64,000 nucleotides of DNA from Bagarius yarrelli (Eukaryota > Chordata > Actinopteri > Siluriformes > Sisoridae), in contig VCAZ01000018.1 in NCBI GenBank assembly GCA_005784505.1, positions 1,808,816 through 1,872,815 of the forward strand. The letters are read 5' to 3'. Under the pieces are notes generated by a model. That model was not told the origin of the DNA. It made no database searches and saw only the letters and a program-made list of their open reading frames with translations. The position numbers and the translations under genes were made by a program. Below are positions 1-11,632 of the stretch, one piece after another. How positions within the stretch are numbered: position 1 is the first letter of the stretch; each line of letters opens with the position of its first letter.

Positions 1-1960
1 CACAAATTTGATATCCGACTCCCTGGTAATCCAAGACGAAGCTTATCAAGGTCAGGCGACAACAAAAATACAGCAGGATTCTGGTAATCTATGTTAATTA
101 TGTATTTTCTACAATGTTTAAGCAATTATATTTGAATTACCGGATATCGGTTTTGTAATATCGGATCCATTGATTTATTTATATGTATATACAGCATATA
201 CACCATTTTGTGGCCATTTTGAGAATCGTATGCAGGACCACAATTCCGTCAAAAATGGCGCTTCCTGGTTTAAAGATCACATGATTTGTTTTAATTAATA
301 GACTAGCTCGGCTCAACTGGGGAACCTATACAACACTGAAGTAGTAACATTTTTTAAATTCCCAATAAAATTAAATATATTTTTATTTTGTTGAAATTTG
401 CTACCTTTTTGTTTACTTAATCCAATTTTTTTTTAATTAACACAGATAATTTACAGTAATGTTATCATTTTAAGTCATTTTTAGTTCCAGAACCTTCCAT
501 TTATATCGTTGTTCAAGATTTGTTTTGCGTAAAAATATCATTTTTGCACAAGTAAACATATAATTTAATATAATCGAAATATTCCGCATGTAAGATATCG
601 GTCACGTGACCATGTGAATCATCTGTACCGACTATATCGGTCGATCCTTAGTGGAGATGTTCTGTATGTTTGACCCTCTGTTGTACACTGTAAGGCAGCT
701 GGAGGCAGCGAGTGCACTGCTGCTTGTTATAATGATTTATGTAGTGAAGTGCACCAGGAAGGTGAATATCAGGATAAATGGACAGAAAGTGCAGACATGG
801 CAGGTACAAAAATATTTATCCAGGCGTTTTTACTGTATTGCTGAACACGGAGTGTCAGAATCTTGCTAGGTTTTAGAATTAGATTAAAAAGTTGAAGCAA
901 TAAACTGACAACTTGGCCTGATGCCAAGTTTACAGTCCACTCGGTGACCTGAGCGGTAAAATGGAGATGTGACAGATTTTAGTGTGATTTTAGTGTTTGG
1001 TGTTAGCTAGAAGGGTTTTGCCTTCAAATTCACCTCAAACACAGAAAAGTTATTTTATTTATGGGTGGGTGGGTGTTTGGGGGGAGTTGAAGCCAGGAAG
1101 TAGCTATAGCTTTAAGCTAAACCACTATCTTAAAACCCGTTACTATATGACAAATGCTAAAAGTTAGCGCTTTTGTAAAGTCTGATATGATTATGAGTTG
1201 CTGCTTGGTCTCATGCCAACAATTATCCAAAGAAATCTACTATAAGGCGTAGCAAAGATGTCCCCCTCAGCTAGTCGGCTAGCTTAATGATGAGTACGGT
1301 ATCATTTTCATTGCATACAGTGTCATTGCATCGCTCATTATTAGCACTATTGGCAGGGAGTGGAATGGCATTTTGGGTAACATAGGATGTAAATATATAT
1401 ATTTAGAATCAATAAACTTGAAAACAGACCACATAAGATTGGATTATTCTTCTTCTTATTTGCTAATTGTTAATTAACATAATAGTTACAATACAACAAA
1501 CCGCTAAACAAAAACTGTATTTTAAACAGTTGGATTTAATTAGCACTTTTTTCTTTGTCTGCTAGGCTATGACAGGAAGTGTGTGTGCTAATTAGCAACC
1601 TTGATTGAAAGAAACACAGATAGAACAAAACTGACAGAGGAAAAAAAGTGGTAAGATAACGACTATCACGATTCTTCGGAATATTTCACTGATGCTAAAG
1701 CTAGCAACATGATAATTGTACAATAATAATATACTAATGCTTGTCTGTGGTTTGTGTTAGCAGATAGGCTAACGAGTAAGGAGTGTTGACCTGATTCTGT
1801 AGTGTGTATGTGGCCCTTAGGGAAGCCCAGGAAAAAAAAGCTAGCACTGCATCACCGCATCCATCTATCTATCCAACACTGTCACACACACACACACTTT
1901 ATCTCGAGGTGTTGGTAGTTGCCAGGCGATTCAGGTTGTTTATTAAGGCTTAGATTCAGA
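1..1960. other. AT-rich non-coding DNA, no gene recognised
   Basis: No recognisable protein, RNA gene or full mobile element is visible. The longest open frame (651-869, + strand) is 72 codons and resembles no family I know. The words 'gctagc' and 'gctaat' recur, as they do through the whole window, and a short (CA)n lies near 1885. Confidence 0.6.
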
Positions 1961-2074
1961 AGTTTTGCTCAGTATTGTTAAACCATTACCACCATTTCTG
2001 GTACCCATAGACTCCAAAGTATGTGTGTGGGGGAGGGGGGAGACCAGTAGGGGAGGGGGGAGACCAGCAGAACG

Positions 2075-2260
2075 TCTGGGAACTTTGGTCGCCTTGAATA
2101 CTTTGCTACCCTTCTATCTGGTCTCCTGCACACACAATATATCTACCTTCCTTCTGTCCATCATATCAACCAGCTCTCCACCTTTCCCTGTCATTGTCCC
2201 AACATACAGCATGCCTATCCTCAGTCCTACACTTTTGTCTTTTCTCCTCTCTTTCTGTCT
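2075..2260 (-). pseudogene. RTE-like non-LTR retrotransposon endonuclease relic
   Basis: Read on the minus strand, about 2221 down to 2117 encodes RIGMLYVGTMTGKGGELVDM, then RRKVDILCVQETR. This is the N-terminal part of an apurinic/apyrimidinic-type endonuclease from an RTE-class LINE, including the conserved QET strand whose glutamate binds metal. A stop codon replaces the tryptophan normally following QETR; a KGSK-like stretch then continues before the similarity is lost in a duplicated 'ggggagaccag' patch. Only tens of residues of a protein of roughly a thousand remain, so it is dead. The RTE assignment rests on motif recognition; another APE-type LINE is possible. Confidence 0.65.
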
Positions 2261-2329
2261 ATTCACATGTCCTGCTTTGGCCAACAGTAGCCCAATTTCC
2301 GCCGGCACCCTGTAGGTCAATGGTCCCGG

Positions 2330-3170
2330 TTAATTGTTGTTAACCCGGGCCTCGACTGATCCGGTATGAAATTCTGTAGGATACCACTGACGAATTATCA
2401 AGGTGTAGCAGGTGGGTACTACCAAAAGATAGGATTTAGAGCATGATTGGTCAGTTCGTATTTATAATTACATGGTAGGTCAGTAGAAATTTGCAACCTC
2501 CAATTGGTTAGTAGCAATCCTCAGCCTGTGATCCTTTCACAAATACAGTATTTATATGACGCTACATCGTTCCGTTTAAGTCACGGAAAGTTACATCAGC
2601 AAAAAGTGAGCAAGAGAGAGAGAGAGAGAGAGAAAATGGAGTGTGTTTCAGATCCGTCCTCTTCATCTTCTCTATTCTCTTTCTATGTATCTCGTCACTG
2701 TAAGTCTATTATTGATTTTCTGTGGGCTGCTTCTCTTTGTGTGTGTGTGAAAGAGAGAGATGGGTAAAACATTCTGTAAGCTTTGCTGAGCCCATTCATC
2801 TGTGTGTGTCAGTAGGCTCTACTGATTTTAAGCAGACACACACACCAGTGAGTAAGCAAGTTCTTTAGATAGATACAAAACTGTGTTTTAATCACTATAG
2901 TTGCTGGCATGGTTCAAAAAGCCTAGGTTTCGTTGCTACTCACCTCCTGATCAGTATTCTGGTCAGACGGAGATGGGTTTTCTCAACAAGCTCAGCACAT
3001 GGTGGGAGATACACACATGTCTGTGTACATATACGGTATATACACACACACACACACACACACGCACTCACACTCACAGCGGGATCTTGATGTAAATCAT
3101 GTTGGGTTAATCAGCCACCCATATGGCAAAATACTAGAGCTGAACGCCATCACACACACACTTTTATTTC
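2330..3170. other. Non-coding DNA with short microsatellites
   Basis: This stretch has no gene I can support. It holds a (GA)n at about 2611-2633, short GT tracts near 2738-2748 and 2800, and a (CA)n ending in mixed CACT units at 3041-3080. Confidence 0.6.
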
Positions 3171-3174
3171 CCTA

Positions 3175-4930
3175 CAGACCTTGTAGATTACCACTGACTG
3201 ATCACCATGACAAAGATTACTACTGACCAACCACCATGCCATAGTTTGCTTCTGACCAATCATTAAGGTGTATGCTTTTAAAAACCTAGATTACTACTGA
3301 TGGATCACCATGCCATGGATAATTATCGAACCAATCATCGAGGTGAAGTGTAGATTAATACTGACCTTGTAGATTAATACTGACTCATCCCTTTGCCATA
3401 GTGTACTGCGGAACTTACTACTGATCAATCACCATGCCAAAGATCACTTGTAGATTAATATTGACCTGCAAATTACTACTGTTACTATGCTGTAGATTAC
3501 TACTAATCAATCATCGATATGTAGATTACTACTGACTAATCCCATGCTATAAATTACTACTAATCCGTTAGGTGGAGGTTATTACTGATCCCCATGCCTT
3601 AGATTACTATTAATCAATTAGCAAGTTGTAGATTACGACAGATTGATCACCATGCCATAGATTACTACTAATCAATCATCAAGATGTACATTACCTACTG
3701 ATTGATCCCCATGCCGTAGATTACTATTAATCAATTATCAAGATGTAAATTACTACTGACTAATCCCCATGCCATAGATTACTATTAATTAATTATTAAG
3801 AAGTAGATTACTACTGATTGATCCCCATGCCATATATTACTACATATCAATCATTAAGGTGTAGACTACTACTGACTAATCACCATGCCATAGATTACTA
3901 TTAATCAATTACTAAAATGTAGATTACTACTGACTGATCCCCATGCCATATATTACTACTAATCAATCACCACAATCTAGATTACTACTGACTGATCCCC
4001 ATGCCATAGATTACTATTAATCAATTATCAAGATGTAGATTATTACTGATTGATCCTCCTGCCATAGATTACTACTAATCAGTCATCAAGGTCTAGATTA
4101 CTACTGAACGATTCCCATGCCATAGATCACTAGTAATCAATAATCAAGGTGTAGACTACTACTGACTGATCCCCATGCCATAGATTACTATCAATCAATT
4201 ATCAAGATGTAGATTATTACTGATTGATCCTCCTGCCATAGATTACTACTAATCTATCATCAAAGTCCCATGTGTAGATTCTACTAATGCGATTACCCAT
4301 GACTGATCCCCATAATGCCATAAGTTACTTGATGATCATTATCAATTATCAATATGAATGTAGATTATAGATGTAGTACTGATTGATCCTCCTGCCATAG
4401 ATTACTACTAATCACTCATCAGGTTCAAGTTCCCATGCATAGATTACTATTAATCAATTATCAAGATGTAGATTATTACTGATTGATCCTCCTGCCATAG
4501 ATTACTATCAATCAATTATCAAGATGATTATATACTGATTGACTGATCCTGCCATTGCCATAGATACTAATCAATATACTCTAGGTTACTACTGGGGTTG
4601 TAGATTACTATACTGATCAAGACCCAAGTGGAAAATCTCATAGATTAGATTACTACTATGAACGATATATATCAATCGCGTAATAGTAAGTTACTACTGA
4701 CATTGATCCTGATCCCATGCCAGATTACTATTAATCACATTTGATGTACTTACTACTGATGATCCTCCTGCCATAGTGTAGATACTAATAATCTGAATGT
4801 ACATGTATACTACCCATGCGATCCCATGTCATAGATCACTAGTAATCAATAATCAAGCTGTAGACTACTACTTACTGATCCCTATGCTATAGATGACTAT
4901 CTCTCAATGATTAAGAAGTGATATTACCCG
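3175..4930. repeat. 58-bp dimeric minisatellite (29+29 bp), AT-rich
   Basis: About 1.75 kb of tandem repeats. Each unit has two related 29-bp halves that both begin tagattacta: one continues ctgactgatccccatgcca, the other ttaatcaattatcaagatg. Halves alternate regularly at about 3630-4260. The first ~450 bp is more divergent. At about 4265-4830 the order breaks down, with half-units cut and joined at irregular points. Stop codons are frequent and no coding role is seen. Confidence 0.92.
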
Positions 4931-5504
4931 CTTGTTCTGGTTACTATTGTAGAAAGTCATTACCGTAATTGTCATTCGAGTGCTCAAAGGTTTTACTTAC
5001 TTGTTGCTAGCTATCATTGGTTTGTTTCCTATAACGTCAACACCCTCAAGTGTTTTATTTCTTTCATATTGTGTAATTAAATATCAGCACTAATTATCAG
5101 GCTTATTAGTGATCAAATGTGAGATGAAGAACATGAGTTAAAGTAGTCGTCCCACCCCATATGTAATCGTGCTACTGTTATACAATTGTTGCTATGGTTA
5201 CAGATTGCAGCGCTAAAGCCTCTACAAATTATACCATGCCCTCTTATAAAAAAAAAAAAAGTAAATAAATAAATAAACAATTTTATTTGCCTTTTTACGT
5301 TATGAATTTTAACTTGGATACATTAATATTCAGAGGGTGAAATAGAATTAATAGCTATAATAAAGTCCAGTCCCTCCGGCCAATCAGATAAGAGTGTTTT
5401 CTGTGGCCATGATATAAATTATTATACATGCATAATAGTGAAAAATGACTACTATTATAGATTTTCACTATATCACTATTCAGAACAGGACAAAATCCCA
5501 CACA

Positions 5505-5539
<35 letters not shown>

Positions 5540-6738
5540 TTCACCGCTTATCAGTCTGTTGCCTGTCTTCCATTTGTTCCTGTTTTGTATTCACTCAAGC
5601 TGTCTGCTTCTGAAACCTTTCATTTTCCCTTTCGCGCACTCGCTCGTTCTCTCTCTCTCTCTCTCGTTCTGTCGCTCTGAAAGTCACATTGACTTTGACG
5701 AGCCTCAGGGACGCCACTAATTTCATTTTATGCGACTTTATTTTGCTAATAAGCTTGGCCAGGCACTGAACTCTCTGTCGCCTGTGCCTTTTTAGGTCCG
5801 TGGTTCTTTGTATGGACCGAATGTCCCCGAGAGACATGTTCATGAGACGTGTGACAGCGCGCTGGTCTTTTAGGGAGCGTTAGCTTTGCGGCGATCAAAT
5901 GGAAATATTCTCGAGTATTACAAATGCCTCACTGACACCGGCTCCCTTTGGATATGTCCTGTTTAGTACATATGGCACCTGCGCACTACCGAACCACTGT
6001 AGACGTCTCCCAAAACGGATACCCTATTCACCATAAAGGGCATCATCAGTCCATGAATCCTGTGTTGACACAAAATGGCTCGAGATAAATGACTGTGTAT
6101 ACACACGCGCACATACACACACACTGATTTTTCTCATTTGTCGTAAAAGAAGAAAACATAAAGGGTTCCTTTCATTCCAGTAACAAGAACGCCATTTCCT
6201 TAGAGGCTGAAACATTGGTGTATTAAATATTAATCTATACACACGGTTGGAGACAGAGACGGAGACAGACATTATTGATTCACTCCAGGTGTCAAATAAC
6301 ACACACCTCTCTACTCATTTTGCCTGTTTTATAAGACATAAGGAGAGATAGGCACACTTACAGTCACAGGATCATACAGCAGAGTCAATCAAGGCATATC
6401 AATACACACACACACACACACACACACACTTTTATAACTGTGTGGTGCTCAAGGTTATTTCTCTAGTTACATAAAACTTGAGCACACACACACACACACA
6501 CACACGTCTCACTGGATGTTCTGTAAATCTCATCAGCCATTCTTCATTATAAATGTGAGATGTGAAAGCACACTGGTGTGAGCAGCACGTGATGACATCA
6601 CAGCACTTAGGGTCAAACTATGGATCCCAAAGCAGTCTTAGAACATGCTTCGACCAAGTTCCTACTTTCTATACAACTAAAATAAATAAAGGGGGAATAT
6701 TTGCTTTTGCCAGGAACTTCTCTATAATATTGTATACT
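4931..6738. other. Non-coding DNA with CA repeats
   Basis: No gene is recognised. It contains (CA)n at about 5516-5540, 6404-6429 and 6484-6505, a (CT)n at 5649-5665, and a more mixed, CpG-containing patch at about 5670-5970. That patch could be a conserved element but shows no exon signals I trust. Confidence 0.5.
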
Positions 6739-6945
6739 TAATGGGCAGTGGTGGCTCGAATGGCGCCTAGTTGTTGATTGGAGGACCAGGATGTCCTGGG
6801 TTCAAGCTAGTCTGCCACTGTCTGGTCCATGAGCAAGACCCTTAACCCTACCGGCTCCAGGGGCGCTGTATCATAGCTGACCCTGCGCTCTAACCCCCAA
6901 CTTTCTAAGATGGGATATGCGAAGAAACAAATTTCACCAGTCACC
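6739..6945 (+). mobile_element. tRNA-derived SINE, type B ('gatatgcgaagaaa' tail)
   Basis: The head 'gggcagtggtggc', a degenerate box-B-like 'gggttcaagc', the shared middle 'gagcaagacccttaaccct' and the tail 'gggatatgcgaagaaac' mark a short tRNA-derived retroposon. A sister copy lies 350 bp downstream. The copy is diverged and certainly inactive. The type letters A, B and C are mine, not database names. Confidence 0.8.
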
Positions 6946-7088
6946 TGAACCGTAGTCTCAGTATTGCTAACTTGAACCTTAGTAATGGTAAATTTTACCC
7001 AATTTTACTGTTCACCTTGTTAATAATACTAAATTTTACCTCAAGAGCATTTACAATATTTTTGACCTTTACCTTGTACCCAGTAACA

Positions 7089-7340
7089 GGGCAGTGGTGG
7101 CCTAAATAGTTAAAGGTGCTGAGTTGTTGATCTAAAGACCAGGAAAACCTGGGTTCAATCCCCACCACCACCAGCCAGCCACCATTGGGTCCTCGAGCAA
7201 GACCCTTAACCCTTCCTGCACCAGGAATGCTGCATCCTAGCTGATCTTGCACTCTGACCCCAAAATACTAAGATGAGATATGCAAAGAAACAAATTTCTC
7301 TGTGCTGTGTATGTATATGTGACAAAAATAAAAGCATTGG
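7089..7340 (+). mobile_element. tRNA-derived SINE, type B, inside minisatellite
   Basis: It starts 'gggcagtggtggcctaa', has a box-B-like 'gggttcaatcccc', then 'gagcaagacccttaaccct', and ends 'gatatgcaaagaaacaaatt' followed by 'gtatatgtgacaaaaataaa'. The architecture matches the copy at 6739-6945, so both come from one family. The surrounding tacctcagtaa repeats continue on both sides, which shows that it inserted into the array. Confidence 0.85.
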
Positions 7341-7559
7341 TACAATTTACCTCAGTATCTTTGAACTACAGTTCAGTTAAGCTTACATTAATTTCTACCT
7401 CAGTTAATCTCAATGTTACCCTTGACGATGCCAACATTTACTTCAGTAACAAGAAAATTTACCTCAATAAGTTTAACCTTTACTACCAACTCACTAACAT
7501 TTACCTCAGTAGTTCTGCTTTAGCCTAATAATGCTATTTACCTAAGTATCCTGAAACCT

Positions 7560-8216
7560 ACTGCATTACTGAGAGGAGATCTCAATCTTCTGGACGTCTG
7601 GTAGTTCCCAGAATAGCAAAGTCCACAAAAGGAGGTAGAGCTTTTCATATTTAGCTCCTAAACTATGGAATGGCCTATGGACAATGTTCGGGGTTCAGAC
7701 ACCGTCTCCCAATTTAACCATAGATTAAAGACATATGTCTTTAGCCGGACATACGCATAACTTATCCCATAATATTATGCTCCAGTATATTCTGATTAAA
7801 GGCACATTATTAGCTTGTGCCTTCTAATATCATAAACAGCAGCTATGCTAAATTATCTTCACCTGGTTCCATTTTATATTCCGAGGTATCTAGAGATTGC
7901 GCCAGCACTGGTAGACCTTCAAGAAGAAGATGCCAACCTTGCAAGGATCCTGAGGGACCAGTGCCCAGGTTCGAAGAGCTTCGAGGATGGACTGGGACTT
8001 ACTTTGCTTCATTAGCCCAAAGGCTACAGTTTACATTACATTTGATCATTACAATATGTTGTAATTAACAATAACATGAGGATGAGGATGGGTTCCCTAT
8101 TGAGTCTGGTTCCTCCTAAGGTTTCTTATCTCAGTGGGTTTTTCTATGCCACAGTCACCTCCGGGCTTGTTCATTAGGGACAAACTTATACTTTCTCCCT
8201 GTTTCTCACTGCTCGG
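7560..8216 (+). mobile_element. 3' end of a LINE: ORF2 C-terminus relic plus 3'UTR
   Basis: The first ~170 bp translates with stops and frameshifts into a typical non-LTR ORF2 C-terminus, with TMEWPMDN (degraded LWN.LP) followed by SQFNHRLKTYVFSRTYA. The next ~450 bp is a 3'UTR with the landmark words 'atgaggatgggttccct', 'gtctggttcctcctaagg' and 'gcttgttcattagggaca'. The extreme 3' end is missing, and the minisatellite resumes at about 8217. An antisense piece of the same 3'UTR lies at 28078-28330. Clade (L2, CR1 or I group) cannot be fixed from this fragment. Confidence 0.7.
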
Positions 8217-8659
8217 GTTTACCTCAGTAATGCTGACCTTATTAATAGAGAACTTTATTCCGGTGCCTCACCTTTACTAATTGAAGTAACATAACACTAA
8301 TTTGTTCTAAATAAGTTACTCTTGACAACAATCTTTACCTCAGTATCAAAAACATTTACCTAAAGTTTAAAATTTTTACTTCAGTAATGCTACTTATTAT
8401 TACCTTATTAACATAGTCCATAACCCTAAACTTTACCTCAGTAATGTTATCTTTTTCACAGGAATGGCAAGGTTATTATTTTTCCTAACCATTTTTAATA
8501 TAACCTTTTAATCGGAATAAAACAACACGAATATTTACCCCATTGACTGACGCTTTCTTTTATTTACCTCAGGAATGCTTACCTTTATCTCAGTAGCACT
8601 AACATTTAATTTTATGCCGTAGTTTACCTCAGCAATGGTAACAAATGAAGTAATTATTA

Positions 8660-9260
8660 GCCGCTACCATCTTTATTATATTATATTATATTATATGATA
8701 TTATATTATATTATTAGCATCTACCAAAATATTACCAAGATATATCTTACTCATAATTCTCACTAAGGAGCTAACTGACCTCATAAAACACAATTTTAAT
8801 GTAATTGATTGTACGCTTGCATTAAAAAGGGAGATGTTCAGATTAAATGCTCGTTTTTTTTTTTTTTTATCTTCATTTTGATTCCTCTCCTGCCTTCAAA
8901 TGCTAAAACTCCCAGCAATTACTGACAGGCTGATTTTATCAATTATAAATAATGGGTAATTTCAGTCGTACGCTTTTTTTCTCATATTCTTTGAGATCAC
9001 TCGCGCTCAAACGTTTATTTCTGTCACAAAATGTCTGTATTGTGTAGCAAATTAGTTTTGTGGCTTTTAAAGATTCCACAAGAAAGAAGATTTTTTTTCA
9101 AGACAGCAAAGTGTATTTGGTGTGTCAGTTAACAAAAATATCATTCGCAAAAACATAAATATGCAACAAGCAATTATAAAAAAGGCCCAGATCACATGTT
9201 CTTGGATTTAAAGTAAATTAAGGATATCTTGGTACATGTAAATAAGATCAGGTAAATAAA
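8660..9260. other. AT-rich non-coding DNA
   Basis: This holds (TTATA)n at about 8674-8716, a poly-T tract near 8854-8869 and otherwise AT-rich sequence without coding signal. Confidence 0.6.
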
Positions 9261-9920
9261 TTAATTCGTAGATGATGAGATCAAAAACCAGGGACCGATG
9301 GCCAATTTGAGGCTCTTGACAATCTTTACAGAGGAACCGTTGATGTTCACCAGAGAATGGTCACTCTGTGCTCCTCTGAGGTAAACAACTACCTTATTTT
9401 TGTCAATGTTCAGAGACTGATCGTTGGCTGTGCACCAGGAAGTAAGCTGTTGCACGTCCTGTCTGTATGCTAACTCGTCATTCTTGTTAATATGTGCAAC
9501 CATGGTCGTTTTATTGGCAAACTTAATGATATGGTTTGAGATGTGCTTTGCTAGATGGTAAGCAGAGTGAACAGCAGTGGGCTGAACGCACAACCTTGCG
9601 GGGCCCCAGTGATCAATCTGATCAAACCGGACTGACAGAAGTATCCCAGTCAAAAAGTACAGTATCCGGTTGCACAGCGAGGTTTTGAGGTCTACCTGGC
9701 TTAGCTTCTCAATCGGCTGCTGCCAAATGATTGTGTTGAATGCTGAACCAATTTCTTCAAACAGCATTTATACATGTATGTCTGTATTGTCCAGATGCGT
9801 GAGGGCCAGATGAAGGGTTGTGGCAGTGGCATTTCTACTTTTGTGAAAAACATTAGGGAATTGCTTTGCAAGGTCCCCTTGCAGTAATGTTTGTAGGTAA
9901 ATGGCTGACACTAGCGCTGT
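9261..9920 (-). pseudogene. L2-like LINE reverse transcriptase relic
   Basis: The minus strand carries reverse transcriptase landmarks in order but in broken frames. First comes LALTHLDN, then a stop, then MLFEEIGSAFNTII (usually LFVDYSSAFNTI), then LCNRILYFLTG. TGAPQGC with SPLLFTL sits at about 9565-9612 in a shifted frame. NHIIKFANKTT (usually FADDTT), then DVQQLTSWC and LNIDKNK follow. The two catalytic aspartates of the xxDD motif are Asn-Lys here (about 9510-9522), and at least two frameshifts or stops are present, so it is dead. The block order matches fish L2/Maui-type elements; another LINE clade with the same RT core is the main alternative. Confidence 0.8.
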
Positions 9921-11279
9921 ACTGTGATGTACTGTCGAAGTTGCAAAATAGCAACTTCTGCACAGGGATTGGTTGAACTTGCCTTAATAGTTGCCAGAAT
10001 TAATATCCTTCCAGAATTGTTGATTAATGTTCCGAATTTGTGCTAGTCCCATTTCAATCCTCATCTTACAATTTAATTGTGTAGACTTCAGGTCCACCAA
10101 CACACCTGTGTGTTAGCCATGCCTCTACTTGACCCTTGTTCCCTCAGCAGAATCTTTTCAGGCAGATAATGCTGTAGTTCACAGATAGTGAATTTAATGA
10201 AAGCAAGGCAAGTTCTTAAGTCTGAACAGGTGGCCTGTCTGCCTGGCTACTTATCATAGACGGCATTCCAGTGGCTCAAAAGTTGTGGCAATGTAATGCA
10301 ACATGAATACAAACAAATCCAGCTAGTGTGAATAGCATAGTGGTGTATGTAGACATGATGTAGCACATGTAGGACATCAACAAAGGAACAAAGTGAGCTT
10401 CTCGAAAAACCCCAAATTGAAGTTTGTGTAGCATTTTTGATAGTTTGTTGAGTTACAGGTCAGTGGCATTTATGCTATTTATGCTATGTTACTATTTTAT
10501 GCTAGTCCAATAAGCAAGATGGAATAAAATCAAGGGGAACACACACATCTTGTGTCTACACCAGTCACAAACATTCATCTTTTGTCAAATGTTTTTTTGT
10601 CGCTTGTCTTTTTACATAAAGACACCTGAAAAGGCAACATTCAATAGATTTCTAGTCAGAAAAAGCGAGCTAGTAAGAAATGCAGACAAAATGAACACAC
10701 AAAGATGATTATGATGTATGTACCCAAAAAAGTATTTTACTAATAGATTTTGGTCCTTTTGGCCCTGTACTACCTATAGTATTTACACAAACCTACTTTG
10801 TGAGGACCTTCCATGGTCCCTTAAAAACTGGTTATTGGAGCTAGCTGATGCTATGCTACATCGAATCCAAAATCAGACCTCGGTATTCAAAAAGAAAAAA
10901 ATATTTTTACGAAAAAAAAAATATTTTTAATGAAGAATGCGTTTTTTAATGAAGACATTGAGAAAAAAATATTTTACCGGGACCGTGTAAATGTAGGGAC
11001 GTTTGATTCTATACTTTTATTCTTGCACTTTTTGGTCCCTACAAAGCGTGAAACAGATGTAAACTATGTAGGACTAATAAGTGAATGGAGCGTAAGAGAA
11101 GAATGACCACCAGTGTGTGTTCTGACAGCATACGGATAACGAGTGTGATTCAAAAACACCAAAACACAAGGGACCTTAATTACACAGCAGAAGCAATAGA
11201 GATAGTGTGTGTGACCTATGCATCTCCTTGGCAGTGGTATTTACCTTTTATTAAATTTGCACCGAACTGTGGTTTGTCC

Positions 11280-11310
<31 letters not shown>

Positions 11311-11499
11311 GCAAATCTTTTACCAATTACTGGTAGGTTGTGTACACACACATACACACCCTCACTCTCAGACGTTTCTATCTTTTTACATTCTCATTGT
11401 GGTTTATGTGTTGGATAAATCGTAACTAAATGCTAGCTTACTTAACTATTATTATTATTATTATTATTATGCATCCAGAAATTTCTTAGTTATACCAGG
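9921..11499. other. Non-coding DNA, no gene recognised
   Basis: I see no gene here. It includes an A-rich patch at about 10890-10970 and a (CA)n at 11282-11310. 'ggtccct' words near 10750 and 11030 resemble the 'ggggacc' minisatellite vocabulary found elsewhere in the window. Confidence 0.5.
11449..11470. repeat. (TTA)n microsatellite
   Basis: A pure trinucleotide run of about seven TTA units sits just upstream of a partial SINE. Confidence 0.9.
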
Positions 11500-11632
11500 C
11501 GTCCTTAAAACCAGGGGTTAAAGTTGAGGCACTAGATTGCTGCCACTATTGGGCCCTTGAGCAAGGCCCTGACTCTAGCTTCCTAAGATGGCATATGTGA
11601 GGAAACAATTGCTATAATGTGTAACAAGAGCT
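11500..11632 (+). mobile_element. Partial type B SINE
   Basis: The words 'gccactattgggcccttgag', 'caaggccct' and 'gatggcatatgtgaggaaac' align with the middle and tail of the SINEs at 6739 and 7089. The head is nearly lost and the 'cttaaccct' block is deleted. Confidence 0.6.

Larger units (their letters stand above)
6955..8660. repeat. Degenerate 'tttacctcagtaatgctaac' minisatellite, interrupted
   Basis: The ~20-22-bp motif tttacctcagtaatgctaac recurs with heavy divergence at about 6955-7085, 7340-7555 and 8217-8660. The gaps are filled by a SINE (7089-7340) and a LINE 3' fragment (about 7560-8216). It is an old tandem array split by retroposons. A pure (TTATA)n tract follows at about 8674-8716. 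Confidence 0.75.

Noticed and set aside
651..869. 72-codon frame with a hydrophobic stretch (LLLVIMIYVV), possible small membrane protein
   Set aside because: No splice context, no recognised family and surroundings typical of non-coding AT-rich DNA; chance frames of this length are expected.
3175..4930. CRISPR-like direct repeats
   Set aside because: Units are contiguous with no unique spacers and the sequence is vertebrate; it is a minisatellite.
7130..7165. tRNA gene-like box B sequences (also at 20.5, 42.7 and 55.9 kb)
   Set aside because: Each belongs to a SINE head; no intact cloverleaf with box A, anticodon arm and acceptor stem was found.
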